A stretch of DNA of 64,000 nt from Actinomycetota bacterium. GTDB taxonomy: Bacteria; Actinomycetota; Acidimicrobiia; Acidimicrobiales; Ilumatobacteraceae. The notes below the pieces were generated by a model. The model searched no databases, was not told the origin of the DNA, and worked only from the letters and a program-made list of their open reading frames with translations. Shown in pieces: positions 16,513 through 25,116 of this stretch. A program made the translations under genes and the position numbers. Where the stretch lies: the NCBI GenBank assembly GCA_016870215.1, contig VGCD01000007.1, positions 1-64,000 on the forward strand. Direction: 5' to 3'. Every line of letters starts with the position of its first letter. The stretch's first letter is position 1.

Positions 16513-17430
16513 TTAGTTCTTGTGCAAGGCACTGTTGAGGCCGCCCCACGAGCCCGATCGAGCGACTGCTTCGACTGCGCCGGTTTGACTGTTGCGGCGA
16601 AAGAGAAGGCCACTAGCTCCACTCAGTTCGCGTCCCTTGCGCACGACGCCGTCAGGATCTTTCATCAGAGTTCCAGCCGTCACGTACAGACCTGCCTCGA
16701 TAATGCAGTCGTCTCCTAGTGAGATACCGACACCACTGTTGGCGCCGAGCAGACAACGTTCGCCGATGGTGACCACTTCTTTGCCACCACCGGACAAGGT
16801 GCCCATGATCGAAGCGCCACCGCCGATGTCTGAGCCGTCACCAACGATGACCCCGGCAGAAATGCGTCCCTCCACCATCGATGTTCCGAGGGTTCCGGCG
16901 TTGAAATTGCAGAAGCCCTCGTGCATGACCGTCGTGCCAGCAGCAAGATGGGCACCGAGGCGCACACGGCTTGCATCGGCGATGCGAACTCCGCTGGGCA
17001 CCACGTAATCGGTCATGCGTGGGAACTTGTCGACACCATGAACAACGAGATGCTCGCCCCGACGCGCAATATTCCACGACACGCTCTCGAGTGATTCGAG
17101 AGGCACAGGCCCTCGACTGGTCCAGGCAACGTTCGCCAACAACCCGAAGGCACCGTCAAGGTTGACAGTGCGCGGTGCCGCAAGGCGATGTGACAGCAGA
17201 TGAAGCCGCAAGTACACGTCAGCAGCACTACTTGGCGCAGTTGACGTGTCGACAACGAAGCTCACTGGTCGAAGTGCAACGCCACGATCTGGGTCCGTGT
17301 CGATTGCTGTTGTCACAGACGGGGGATCAGTCGGAACTGAATCACCCCAACCCAATGCGCGGAATCGAACATCGAGGACTTCACCCTGAAGCCCGACAGT
17401 GGCAAGGCCAATGCCCCATGCAGCACTCAT
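16513..17430 (-). CDS. dapD: 2,3,4,5-tetrahydropyridine-2,6-dicarboxylate N-succinyltransferase
   Basis: A 305-residue protein of the actinobacterial DapD type: an N-terminal alpha/beta domain, then a left-handed beta-helix of hexapeptide repeats ([52 protein letters not shown]). It transfers succinyl from succinyl-CoA to tetrahydrodipicolinate in the diaminopimelate/lysine pathway. Its ATG overlaps the lysS stop (ATGA), so synthesis of a lysine-pathway enzyme is coupled to that of lysyl-tRNA synthetase. Confidence 0.95.
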   Translation of the reverse strand: MSAAWGIGLATVGLQGEVLDVRFRALGWGDSVPTDPPSVTTAIDTDPDRGVALRPVSFVVDTSTAPSSAADVYLRLHLLSHRLAAPRTVNLDGAFGLLANVAWTSRGPVPLESLESVSWNIARRGEHLVVHGVDKFPRMTDYVVPSGVRIADASRVRLGAHLAAGTTVMHEGFCNFNAGTLGTSMVEGRISAGVIVGDGSDIGGGASIMGTLSGGGKEVVTIGERCLLGANSGVGISLGDDCIIEAGLYVTAGTLMKDPDGVVRKGRELSGASGLLFRRNSQTGAVEAVARSGSWGGLNSALHKN

Positions 17431-18938
17431 TGTTCGAACACCTCCGGTCGCAATGTGGGGAACAAGATGACGTCTTTGATGGAAGCTGCACCCGCAAGGA
17501 GAATGGCCACTCGGTCGATGCCGATGCCAAGGCCGCCTGTTGGTGGCATTCCGAATTCGAGCGCGCGTAGGTAGTCCTCGTCAACGGTGCCAGCCTCCAA
17601 GTTGCCAGCCGCCTTCGACTTCTCTTCTTCTTCAAAGCGCTGGCGTTGCTCGACAGGGTCATTCAACTCGCTGTAACCATTTGCCAGTTCACGACCGCCA
17701 ACGAACAATTCGAAACGTTCGGTGAGATGCGCATCATTCCGGTCAACGCGGGCGAGAGGGCTGATCTCCACAGGATGTCCGGTGACGAACGTCGGCTCAC
17801 GCAGCGCAGCTTCTGAAGTGGCTTCGAACAACTCCTCAATGATCTTTCCTGGTCCCCATTGTGCTTCGACTTTCACGCTGTGCCGAGAAGCGAGCTCGAC
17901 CAACTGTGCACGCGGTTGCGAAGGGTGCACCTCGACGCCAGTTGCTTCAGTCACCAGATCAATCATTCGAACGCGACGCCACGGCTTTGCCAAGTCAACG
18001 GGTTTCTCATCGATCATGACCACAGACGACCCGGTTGCGTCGACAGCAGCATTCGTAATGAGGGTCTCGGTGATGGCCATGACATCGCTGTAGTCGGCGA
18101 ATGCTTGGTAGAGCTCTATCATCGTGAATTCCGGATTGTGGCGTGGCGAGATGCCCTCATTGCGAAACACGCGACCGATTTCATACACGCGTTCCATGCC
18201 ACCGACAATGAGGCGCTTCAGGTGCAATTCAAGTGCGATACGCAGAAACAGCTGCATGTCGAGTGCGTTGTGATGCGTGAGGAACGGTCGTGCGTGGGCA
18301 CCGCCGGCCTCGACGTGCAATACAGGCGTTTCAACTTCGATGAAGCCTTGCCCGGCAAGAGTGCGCCTGAAGCTCGCAATGATCTCATGCCGCACAGCAA
18401 ACGCGCGGCGTGACGATTCATTCATGATGAGGTCGGCATAGCGTTGGCGATAGCGGGTATCTGTGTCAGTGAGTCCGTGCCACTTGTCGGGCAGTGGTCG
18501 AACGGCCTTCGAGAGCAACACAACAGCAGTGGTCTTGACTGACAATTCACCTTTGCGTGTGGTCATCACCGTTCCGTGAGCACCGACCCAGTCGCCAAGG
18601 TCAAGTGCTGCAATGTCGTCGAACTGTTCGTCACCGACGACGGCTTTGGACACAAACAACTGCAACTGATTGGTGCGATCTTGGATGGTGAGGAAGATGA
18701 GTTTGCCTTGGTCGCGTTTCAACATGACGCGTCCGGCGAGAGCAACTTGCGCGTCTGTCTCGGTGCCGGCCTCGAGGTGCCCGTGGGCGGAACGCACGTC
18801 TGCAAGGGAGTGCGAGCGGTCGAAGCGGTATGGGTACGGCTCGCTGCCAGATGAACGTCGACGCGCAATGTCGTTCAGGCGGCGTTCCTTCTCTGCTTCG
18901 AGGCCCGTGGCCGAATGGTCGTCGAGTTCCTCGCTCAC
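17427..18938 (-). CDS. lysS: Lysyl-tRNA synthetase, class II
   Basis: A 503-residue class IIb aminoacyl-tRNA synthetase: an OB-fold anticodon domain (about 50-160) and a catalytic domain with motif 1 (FIEVETPVL), motif 2 ([22 protein letters not shown]) and motif 3 ([13 protein letters not shown]). It charges tRNA-Lys. The frame is open 70 codons further, but GTG 18938 begins at the conserved length, with AAGGA just before it and TACGGT upstream. It is the first gene of the lysS-dapD-nitroreductase unit and divergent from the carboxypeptidase gene. Confidence 0.96.
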   Translation of the reverse strand: MSEELDDHSATGLEAEKERRLNDIARRRSSGSEPYPYRFDRSHSLADVRSAHGHLEAGTETDAQVALAGRVMLKRDQGKLIFLTIQDRTNQLQLFVSKAVVGDEQFDDIAALDLGDWVGAHGTVMTTRKGELSVKTTAVVLLSKAVRPLPDKWHGLTDTDTRYRQRYADLIMNESSRRAFAVRHEIIASFRRTLAGQGFIEVETPVLHVEAGGAHARPFLTHHNALDMQLFLRIALELHLKRLIVGGMERVYEIGRVFRNEGISPRHNPEFTMIELYQAFADYSDVMAITETLITNAAVDATGSSVVMIDEKPVDLAKPWRRVRMIDLVTEATGVEVHPSQPRAQLVELASRHSVKVEAQWGPGKIIEELFEATSEAALREPTFVTGHPVEISPLARVDRNDAHLTERFELFVGGRELANGYSELNDPVEQRQRFEEEEKSKAAGNLEAGTVDEDYLRALEFGMPPTGGLGIGIDRVAILLAGAASIKDVILFPTLRPEVFEQ

Positions 18939-18991
18939 AGTCCTTACACCGTAGTTGTTCGGCCCACCAGAGCAGGAGGTCGATTCAGAAC

Positions 18992-18997
18992 TATCGT
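18992..18997 (+). promoter_or_regulatory. Predicted -10 hexamer, D,D-carboxypeptidase gene
   Basis: TATCGT lies 6 nt before the GTG at 19004 and supports that start over the ATG at 19025. Confidence 0.4.
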
Positions 18998-19003
18998 TTC
19001 CGT

Positions 19004-20470
19004 GTGCGCACGACGGCAAGGCAGATGGCGCGAGGGGCGGTCGTGTTTTCCGTGGTGCTCGCTTCAGTGTCTCCGAACGTTCAGGCGCAAGATCGCGTCT
19101 CGTCATCCGGTTCGCCACGATTCGCCGTATCTGCAATGACCGGCCCAAAACGACTGCTCATCGATTGGATGTCGGTGTCAAGTGGCAAGGGATTTTCCAC
19201 CGCACAAGTCCGAGGTATCCAGCAAATTGCGAAGCGAACCGGTTTCACGGGCTTTGGTGTGCGGTTTCCGACACTGCAGATGCGTGAGCAGCGTCGCGCG
19301 GCCGGTTCACGCATCAGCAAGGGTGCCGGTGCATCGGTGAGTGGTGGATGGGTGGTGCCACTCGCAACGATGGCCATCGATGTGACGTTGGCCCGCGTGA
19401 TCTCAGGTGCTGCGATTGCTGACGTGCTGGCTGACGGCAGGGCGGCAATCGGTGTCACAAGTGCCCGACTGCGAGACGCGCGAGTGGGTGATGTGCTCGT
19501 GGTGAATGACAAGTGGGGCAAACCGTTTGACATCGAGATCGGAGCGATTGTTGACGATGACCACGTCGACAACGGCGATCTCTTGGTGTCTACCGAATTT
19601 GCTGATGACCTGATGGCGACCAAGGTGCACAAGGTGCTCGTGATTGGGGAAGGGGAACCTGCAGTTTTCCAGCGAGAGTTGCGAGGTGGCACATTCCGAA
19701 ACGGTGCGGTGTATCGATTGCGTCGATCATGGGATCCACCCGACCCGGATGCCACTTTGGGAACGGCGAAATTCAAGGAATTGCTCGGAGAATTTCGAGT
19801 GAAAGATGCAGGAAACGGTCGACTTCACATCAGCAACGACTGGCGTGGTGTGAGCATCAAGTGGCTCCACACGTTCAAGGACATCCCTATTCGCGCTAAC
19901 TGTCACAAGGAAATTGTCGGACCGCTACAGGGTGCACTCACAGAAGTCTTCAAGGCCGGTCTTGCTAAGGCAATTGATGTGCGCAACACGAATCGGTACG
20001 GAGGCTGTTTTCAGGGGCGCATTAGTCGACTCGCCGATGATTTCGGAAATATCTCGCGACATTCTTGGGGTGGCGCACTTGACATCAACACTTCGACGAA
20101 CGGTCAGGGCATGCGGCCGACGTTGAATTGTCAGGTCGTGCGCATCTTTCGCAAATGGGGTTTTGCGTGGGGAGGAAACTTTGCTGTTGCTGACGGTATG
20201 CACTTCGAATTCGTAGGCGAACCACGTCACGATTGGGGCTTCAACTCGCAGTTCTGTCCGAATGAGGCCCCTGTGCCGACCACCTCAATTCCGCGCATGA
20301 GACTCACGCCTCGAACCACGCTCGAATCAACGACGACTACAACTGCGCCCGCCACAACTTCAGTCATATCTGATGCGGCATCGACGACCACTTCAACGGC
20401 AACAACAACATCGACATCCGTTGCAACGACTGTGACAACTTTGCCGTATGTGTCGACGTCGACAACATGA
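19004..20470 (+). CDS. Secreted M15-family D,D-carboxypeptidase-like protein
   Basis: A 488-residue exported protein. A signal peptide (basic start, AVVFSVVLASVSPNVQA) is followed by a region of unknown fold (about 30-290) and an M15/VanY-type peptidase domain. The zinc site is visible as RHSWGGALDIN (SxHxxGxAxD type) and DGMHFEF. The last 60 residues are almost all Thr, Ser, Ala and Val, a flexible or surface-exposed tail. It probably trims D-Ala from peptidoglycan stems. GTG 19004 is chosen from the -10 hexamer; ATG 19025 is the alternative. Confidence 0.88.
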   Translation: MRTTARQMARGAVVFSVVLASVSPNVQAQDRVSSSGSPRFAVSAMTGPKRLLIDWMSVSSGKGFSTAQVRGIQQIAKRTGFTGFGVRFPTLQMREQRRAAGSRISKGAGASVSGGWVVPLATMAIDVTLARVISGAAIADVLADGRAAIGVTSARLRDARVGDVLVVNDKWGKPFDIEIGAIVDDDHVDNGDLLVSTEFADDLMATKVHKVLVIGEGEPAVFQRELRGGTFRNGAVYRLRRSWDPPDPDATLGTAKFKELLGEFRVKDAGNGRLHISNDWRGVSIKWLHTFKDIPIRANCHKEIVGPLQGALTEVFKAGLAKAIDVRNTNRYGGCFQGRISRLADDFGNISRHSWGGALDINTSTNGQGMRPTLNCQVVRIFRKWGFAWGGNFAVADGMHFEFVGEPRHDWGFNSQFCPNEAPVPTTSIPRMRLTPRTTLESTTTTTAPATTSVISDAASTTTSTATTTSTSVATTVTTLPYVSTSTT

Positions 20471-20477
20471 CCAGCAG

Positions 20478-20483
20478 TAGCGT
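20478..20483 (+). promoter_or_regulatory. Predicted -10 hexamer, LpdA-like gene
   Basis: TAGCGT lies 8 nt before the ATG at 20492, with no ribosome site, which fits an almost leaderless message. Confidence 0.35.
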
Positions 20484-20491
20484 TTGACACT

Positions 20492-21853
20492 ATGACGAAG
20501 CGATTCGTGATCATCGGTGGTGGTCCGGCCGGCAATGCTGCAGCAAGCACCGCTGCCCGACTGGGCGCCGAGGTCACCATCGTCGAACGGGACATCATCG
20601 GTGGGGCGGCACATCTGCTTGATTGCGTGCCTTCCAAGGCAATGATCGCTACTGGTGGTGCGCTCACCATGACTCAACGTTTCGCCGGCATGGGTGTCGA
20701 GCAGCACGACGTAGAAGTTGACGTTGACACCTTGTCCGAGCGCATCTCCAACATTACTGAGCGCCTGAAGGCAACTACCACCGATTTGCTCATGAGCCAA
20801 GGTGTTCGCATCATGAGAGGCGTCGCAACGTTCGTCGATGACCGACACGTGCGCGTCGAGGGCGCCGACGGGCAAGAAGTGCTCGAGGCCGATGCGGTAC
20901 TGGTGTCGACAGGTTCGCGACCACGAATTCCAGGCTGGGTCGAACCAGACGGAACCAGAATTCTCACCACGCGTGACTGTTATCCGCCCAAAGTGTTCCC
21001 AAAGAGCATTGTGGTCATCGGATCTGGCGTCACCGGTGTTGAATTCGTCCACATGTTCACTTCATTCGGTGCCGACGTCACCCTTGTGGTCAGTCGGCAA
21101 CAGGTGCTCCCAGGAAAAGATCCTGAAGCAGCTGCAGCTCTTGAAGACAGTTTCCTGGCGCGCGGTGTGAAGCTGTTGAAAGGGGCTCGCGCTCAGTCCA
21201 TTGATGTGGTTGGCGACGAAGTGGTCGTGAGGTGTGACGACGGTCGTGAAGTGCGAGCCACGCATGCAGTGTTGGCCATCGGATCTGAGCCAAACGTAGA
21301 AGGGCTCAACCTTGAGGGGGCGGGCGTTGCACTTGATTCTCGGGGTTATATCGATATTGATCAATGGTGTCGCACCAACGTGCCGCATGTGTACGCGGCA
21401 GGCGACGTGAGTGGAAAATTGCCGCTGTCATCTGTCGCCACCATGCAGGGACGCAAGATCGCAGAACATCTCATGGGGGTCATTCGCGACGATCATCGTC
21501 ACCTCGCGTACGACAAGGCAGCATCAGCAATTTTCACCAAACCTGAGATCGCCGATGTTGGTCTGGCCGAAGCAGAGGCGTTTGCGCTCGGTCGCAAGAT
21601 TCGAGTCACCAAGGTGCCATTCTCGTCAACCGCAAAGGCCCTTATTCACAATGATCCGACTGGTTTTGTGAAGCTCATTTCAGATCCGAATACCGGAGTC
21701 GTGCTTGGTGGCACCATCGTCGGACGTCACGCTGGCGAGCTCATCAGCATGATTGCCCTCGCAGTCACTGCACATCTCAAAGTGGTCGACATTCTCGACA
21801 CGCTTCTCGTGCATCCGTCGCTAGCTGAAGCAGTGACTGAATCCGCCGAATGA
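20492..21853 (+). CDS. LpdA-like FAD/NAD(P)H dehydrogenase (disulfide reductase fold)
   Basis: A 453-residue flavoprotein of the pyridine-nucleotide disulfide oxidoreductase fold: FAD motif GGGPAGNAAA, NAD(P) motif GSGVTGVEF, and VYAAGDVSG near the flavin ring. The redox CxxxxC of dihydrolipoamide dehydrogenase is absent; the equivalent segment reads GGAAHLLDCVPSK with one Cys. The C-terminal HxHPT-type dyad is only partly kept (VHPSLAEAV). This matches mycobacterial LpdA (Rv3303c), an NAD(P)H:quinone-type reductase, better than a true Lpd. Substrate assignment is by family resemblance. Confidence 0.85.
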   Translation: MTKRFVIIGGGPAGNAAASTAARLGAEVTIVERDIIGGAAHLLDCVPSKAMIATGGALTMTQRFAGMGVEQHDVEVDVDTLSERISNITERLKATTTDLLMSQGVRIMRGVATFVDDRHVRVEGADGQEVLEADAVLVSTGSRPRIPGWVEPDGTRILTTRDCYPPKVFPKSIVVIGSGVTGVEFVHMFTSFGADVTLVVSRQQVLPGKDPEAAAALEDSFLARGVKLLKGARAQSIDVVGDEVVVRCDDGREVRATHAVLAIGSEPNVEGLNLEGAGVALDSRGYIDIDQWCRTNVPHVYAAGDVSGKLPLSSVATMQGRKIAEHLMGVIRDDHRHLAYDKAASAIFTKPEIADVGLAEAEAFALGRKIRVTKVPFSSTAKALIHNDPTGFVKLISDPNTGVVLGGTIVGRHAGELISMIALAVTAHLKVVDILDTLLVHPSLAEAVTESAE

Positions 21854-21867
21854 CCTTTATGAGGTCA
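21851..21867. terminator. Hairpin at convergent stop
   Basis: TGACCT-TTATG-AGGTCA is a perfect 6-bp stem with a 5-nt loop. It includes the TGA of the flavoprotein gene and lies 19 bp before the convergent PQ-loop stop. Confidence 0.45.
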
Positions 21868-21885
21868 GGTCAACAATCTCCGCCG

Positions 21886-22500
21886 TCAGGCTGAAACGAG
21901 TGCTCGGCCCGTCAGAGCGAGTCCATTGGCGAGGCGCCAGCGCGTCGCGCGCACCAAGATGAAGATCATCATCGGAATCGTGATGTAGTTCACGACCGAC
22001 ATCACCGGGTCATTAATCACCCATCCAAATGCCATCCAACTCGACGCTGAGATGATGGTGACCACCCACGATGCGAGTGATATCGCGTGCATATTTTCCG
22101 CGCGAGCAACGTGAACTGCCTGCGGCACGAGAGACGACGCACTCACGACAGTGGCGGTCCAGCCAAAAGCGGTTGAGGGAAGTGGTAACAACACCACGAG
22201 CACGACGGCAAAGAGAGCGGCAAAGCGGGTGAGCATCACGCGTGGCACGCGGCCGTGTCGCCACATCACCGTGATGATGATCGACTGCGCGACAATGAAC
22301 GAAGCGTTTGAGAACCAGATTGCAGTGTTTTCTGCGCCAAGTCCGTAGGCGAACCACAAACCGGCGCCCACCACTCCGTAGACAGCTGCGAAGGCCGACA
22401 ATCCTTGAGTGCTGTCATGTCGCACGGTGCGCCAGACCTGAGGCCAGATGAACGAGAGACTCAACACGGTGCACCACGCCGCGAAGAACGATTCCATCAT
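21886..22500 (-). CDS. PQ-loop (SWEET/MtN3-like) membrane protein
   Basis: A 204-residue membrane protein with about six to seven hydrophobic helices and two PQ motifs, FIWPQVWRT near residue 20 and SLVPQAVHV near 125, spaced as in duplicated three-helix PQ-loop repeats. Family members carry sugars or amino acids by facilitated transport; the substrate here is unknown. Tandem ATG codons sit at the start. It follows the carboxylase gene by 27 nt on the same strand and is probably cotranscribed. Confidence 0.85.
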   Translation of the reverse strand: MMESFFAAWCTVLSLSFIWPQVWRTVRHDSTQGLSAFAAVYGVVGAGLWFAYGLGAENTAIWFSNASFIVAQSIIITVMWRHGRVPRVMLTRFAALFAVVLVVLLPLPSTAFGWTATVVSASSLVPQAVHVARAENMHAISLASWVVTIISASSWMAFGWVINDPVMSVVNYITIPMMIFILVRATRWRLANGLALTGRALVSA

Positions 22501-22527
22501 CAGATTGTCAACGACAAAGCGCGAGCC

Positions 22528-24291
22528 TTATTCGATGACGACCACCACATCGCCAGCACCGACTGTGTCGCCTGGCTTCACGTTGATGGCCTTCACTGTG
22601 CCGGCCTTGTCGGCCTCGATCTGGTTTTCCATCTTCATCGCCTCGAGCACCACCACGCTCTGACCCGACTGCACTTGTTGACCTATTTCGACAAGCACTT
22701 TGACGATGGTTCCCTGCATGGGGACGGCGACTTGGCCGCTTCCTCCACCGGACCCGCCGCCACTTCCAGAACCAGCGCGTGCCGGTTTCTTTGCCTTCGA
22801 TGTTGCTGCAACAGTGCCGACAGTCTCAGGAACCCACAACTTCACATCGAAGCGTCGCCCGTTGACCTCCACTGTCGTCGAACGTTGCACGAGCGGTGTT
22901 CCATCGTCGTCTGGTGCCGTTGCGGGTGATGCGTCAACTCCGGACAAATCGAGTCGCTCTTCAACCCACTTTGTGGAGTGGGTGAACGACTTGAAGTCAG
23001 GATGTTCCAGAATTGCGATATCTGCAGGGATGGTGGTGGCGATACCTTCGACCACCATCTCTTTCAGTGCGCGGATGGTGCGAGCAATCGCCGTGTCACG
23101 ATCCTTGCCCCACACGATGAGCTTGCCGACGAGGTTGTCGTAGTACTGGCTAATCGAATCGCCGGCCTCATAACCCGAGTCGAAGCGCACTCCGAATCCG
23201 TCAGATGTCACCAACTTGGTAATCGGACCAGGGGAGGGAAGAAACTTCCCGCCTGCCGGGTTCTCAGCGTTGATGCGCACTTCGATGGCGTGTCCACGGC
23301 GAGTTGCAAGTACTTGCTTCTGATTCATCGGCAACTTTTCGCCCGATGCGACACGAATCTGCCATTCGACGAGATCGATACCAGTGATGGCCTCGGTGAC
23401 AGGGTGTTCAACTTGTAGGCGAGTGTTCATCTCGAGGAAGAAGAAGTCGCCATCCTGATAGATGAATTCAACGGTTCCTGCGTTGAAGTAGCCAACAGCT
23501 TTCGCTGCCTTGACTGCTGCTTCGCCCATCGCCTCTTCGACACCATCGGGTAACGCTGTTGCCGGAGCCTCTTCGATGAGTTTCTGGTGACGACGCTGTG
23601 CAGAACAGTCACGCGTGCTGACCCACACCACATTTCCGTGTGTATCGCCAACCAACTGCACCTCGATGTGGCGTGGCCAAGTGAGGTATCGCTCGACGTA
23701 AATCTCGTCACGACCGAAAAAGTTCTTGGCCTCACGCTGGGCTGAGTCCATGGCGTCTTGCACCTGGTCTGCTGAGTGCACCACTTTCATGCCTCGACCG
23801 CCGCCACCAAATGCAGCCTTGATTGCGATTGGCCATCCGAATTCATTTCCGAAGTCGGTGATCTCCTTCGCAGTGGTGACGAATTCGGTGGTGCCCGGAA
23901 CAATTGGTGCACCTCCGCGAAGTGCGGCCTTGCGGCTCGACACCTTGTCGCCCATCTCTTCAATTGCTTCGGGTGGAGGTCCGATGAAAGCCACGCCCTG
24001 TGACGTGATTGCTCGCGCAAAGTCGGCGTTCTCGCTGAAGAACCCGTAACCGGGGTGCACGCCATCGGCGCCACTCACTTTGATGGCATTCAGAATTGCT
24101 TCAGTGTTGAGGTAGCTCTCTGCTGCGGTTTGTCCGCCGAGTGCGTAGGCCTCATCGGCAAGTCGCACGTGCAACGCATTTCGATCGAGCTCGGAGTACA
24201 CCGCGACGGTCGCGATTCCCATCTCTCGCGCAGCACGAATGACGCGCACGGCTATCTCGCCACGGTTTGCAATCAGGATCTTGTTCAACAC
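22528..24291 (-). CDS. Acetyl/propionyl-CoA carboxylase alpha chain (biotin carboxylase + BCCP)
   Basis: A 587-residue protein: a biotin carboxylase ATP-grasp domain (about 1-450; GGGGRGMK loop, EMNTRLQVEHPVTE, RHIEVQ), a Gly-Ser linker (about 507-520), and a C-terminal biotinyl domain with EAMKMEN, Lys553 being the biotin site. It carboxylates biotin with ATP and bicarbonate for a separate carboxyltransferase that is not in this window. The substrate acyl-CoA is set by that partner; propionyl-CoA would suit the mutase encoded nearby. GTG start, divergent from the biotin ligase with only 19 bp between start codons. Confidence 0.95.
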   Translation of the reverse strand: MLNKILIANRGEIAVRVIRAAREMGIATVAVYSELDRNALHVRLADEAYALGGQTAAESYLNTEAILNAIKVSGADGVHPGYGFFSENADFARAITSQGVAFIGPPPEAIEEMGDKVSSRKAALRGGAPIVPGTTEFVTTAKEITDFGNEFGWPIAIKAAFGGGGRGMKVVHSADQVQDAMDSAQREAKNFFGRDEIYVERYLTWPRHIEVQLVGDTHGNVVWVSTRDCSAQRRHQKLIEEAPATALPDGVEEAMGEAAVKAAKAVGYFNAGTVEFIYQDGDFFFLEMNTRLQVEHPVTEAITGIDLVEWQIRVASGEKLPMNQKQVLATRRGHAIEVRINAENPAGGKFLPSPGPITKLVTSDGFGVRFDSGYEAGDSISQYYDNLVGKLIVWGKDRDTAIARTIRALKEMVVEGIATTIPADIAILEHPDFKSFTHSTKWVEERLDLSGVDASPATAPDDDGTPLVQRSTTVEVNGRRFDVKLWVPETVGTVAATSKAKKPARAGSGSGGGSGGGSGQVAVPMQGTIVKVLVEIGQQVQSGQSVVVLEAMKMENQIEADKAGTVKAINVKPGDTVGAGDVVVVIE

Positions 24292-24298
24292 AAGTGAC

Positions 24299-24304
24299 TA
24301 GTTT
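24299..24304 (+). promoter_or_regulatory. Predicted -10 hexamer of birA within a 19-bp divergent gap
   Basis: TAGTTT lies 6 nt before the birA ATG. The centre ACTAGT (24297-24302) is palindromic, so on the other strand TAGTCA sits 6 nt before the carboxylase GTG as a weaker candidate. Confidence 0.45.
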
Positions 24305-24310
24305 GGTGCG

Positions 24311-25066
24311 ATGGACAGGGCAAATGCGAACCAATCGGACCGCTGGACCCTAAAAGAGGTGGCTGAAACGGGCAGCACGAACGCAGACCTAGTCCGAGAG
24401 GCGGAAAATGGGGCTCCGGACCGCTGCGTGCTGCGGACTGACTTCCAAAGTGCTGGTAAGGGTCGACTCGACCGCAGGTGGGAAGCCCCAGCAGGCGTCA
24501 ATGTCCTCGCCTCGTTTCTCTTTCGAGAGGTACCCGAGCACCCACATGTCCTCATGCAAGTGGTGGCGTTGGCAGTCGTGCAATCATCGGTTGAATTGTT
24601 CAGGTGTGATGTGAAGTTGAAGTGGCCGAATGACTTGATGCTCAATGACACAAAAGTTGCGGGAGTGCTTGCGCAGTCTGGGTCGATCGATGCTGCGAGT
24701 GGTCGTCCCTCGTTTGTTGTTGTCGGAATTGGCATCAACATCGGCTGGGCACCTGAGGGTGCAGCTGCATTGAGTGCTGGAAGCAGTGTCGAACAACTTC
24801 GTGGATTAGGTCAGTCGCCATCTCACATGGTCAGGAACATGTGTCCGTACATTGACGACTTGCTCGATCTCGACCGGAAGACCTTGCATGAGCGTTATCG
24901 AGCACATCTCGCGACAATTGGCCGAGAGGTGCACGTGTCACTTCTTGGAGGTGAATTGCTCGCTGGTCGTGCAATCGACGTGGAAACTGATGGTCGACTT
25001 GTCGTCGTTGATGAATGTGCGATTACCCATCGATTCGACACGGCGGATGTCATACATCTGCGGTGA
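24311..25066 (+). CDS. birA: Biotin-[acyl-CoA-carboxylase] ligase
   Basis: A 251-residue monofunctional biotin protein ligase: GSTNADL substrate loop, GKGRLDRRW biotinyl-AMP loop (usual GRGRRGRxW), the KWPNDLM motif, GIGINIG, and a C-terminal SH3-like domain. There is no N-terminal winged helix, so it cannot act as the DNA-binding repressor known from E. coli BirA. It attaches biotin to the EAMKM lysine of carboxylases, one of which is the divergently transcribed neighbour. Confidence 0.94.
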   Translation: MDRANANQSDRWTLKEVAETGSTNADLVREAENGAPDRCVLRTDFQSAGKGRLDRRWEAPAGVNVLASFLFREVPEHPHVLMQVVALAVVQSSVELFRCDVKLKWPNDLMLNDTKVAGVLAQSGSIDAASGRPSFVVVGIGINIGWAPEGAAALSAGSSVEQLRGLGQSPSHMVRNMCPYIDDLLDLDRKTLHERYRAHLATIGREVHVSLLGGELLAGRAIDVETDGRLVVVDECAITHRFDTADVIHLR

Positions 25067-25080
25067 CATCCGACGAGTGA

Positions 25081-25099
25081 CCACACCTGGCCAGGGTGG
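25081..25099. repeat. Imperfect palindrome between birA and the LCP gene
   Basis: CCTGGCCAGG is a perfect 10-bp palindrome at 25086-25095, flanked by CCA...TGG arms with one mismatched step. It could be the birA terminator or an operator for the next gene, whose -10 lies 9 bp downstream. Confidence 0.35.
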
Positions 25100-25104
25100 T
25101 TGAT

Positions 25105-25110
25105 TAGCGT
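25105..25110 (+). promoter_or_regulatory. Predicted -10 hexamer, LCP gene
   Basis: TAGCGT lies 6 nt before the GTG at 25117, with no ribosome site. Confidence 0.45.
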
Positions 25111-25116
25111 TGGTCC

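Noticed and set aside
18939-19148. A 70-residue N-terminal extension of lysyl-tRNA synthetase
   Set aside because: It would overlap the divergent carboxypeptidase gene and has the composition of untranslated DNA; the GTG at 18938 matches family length.
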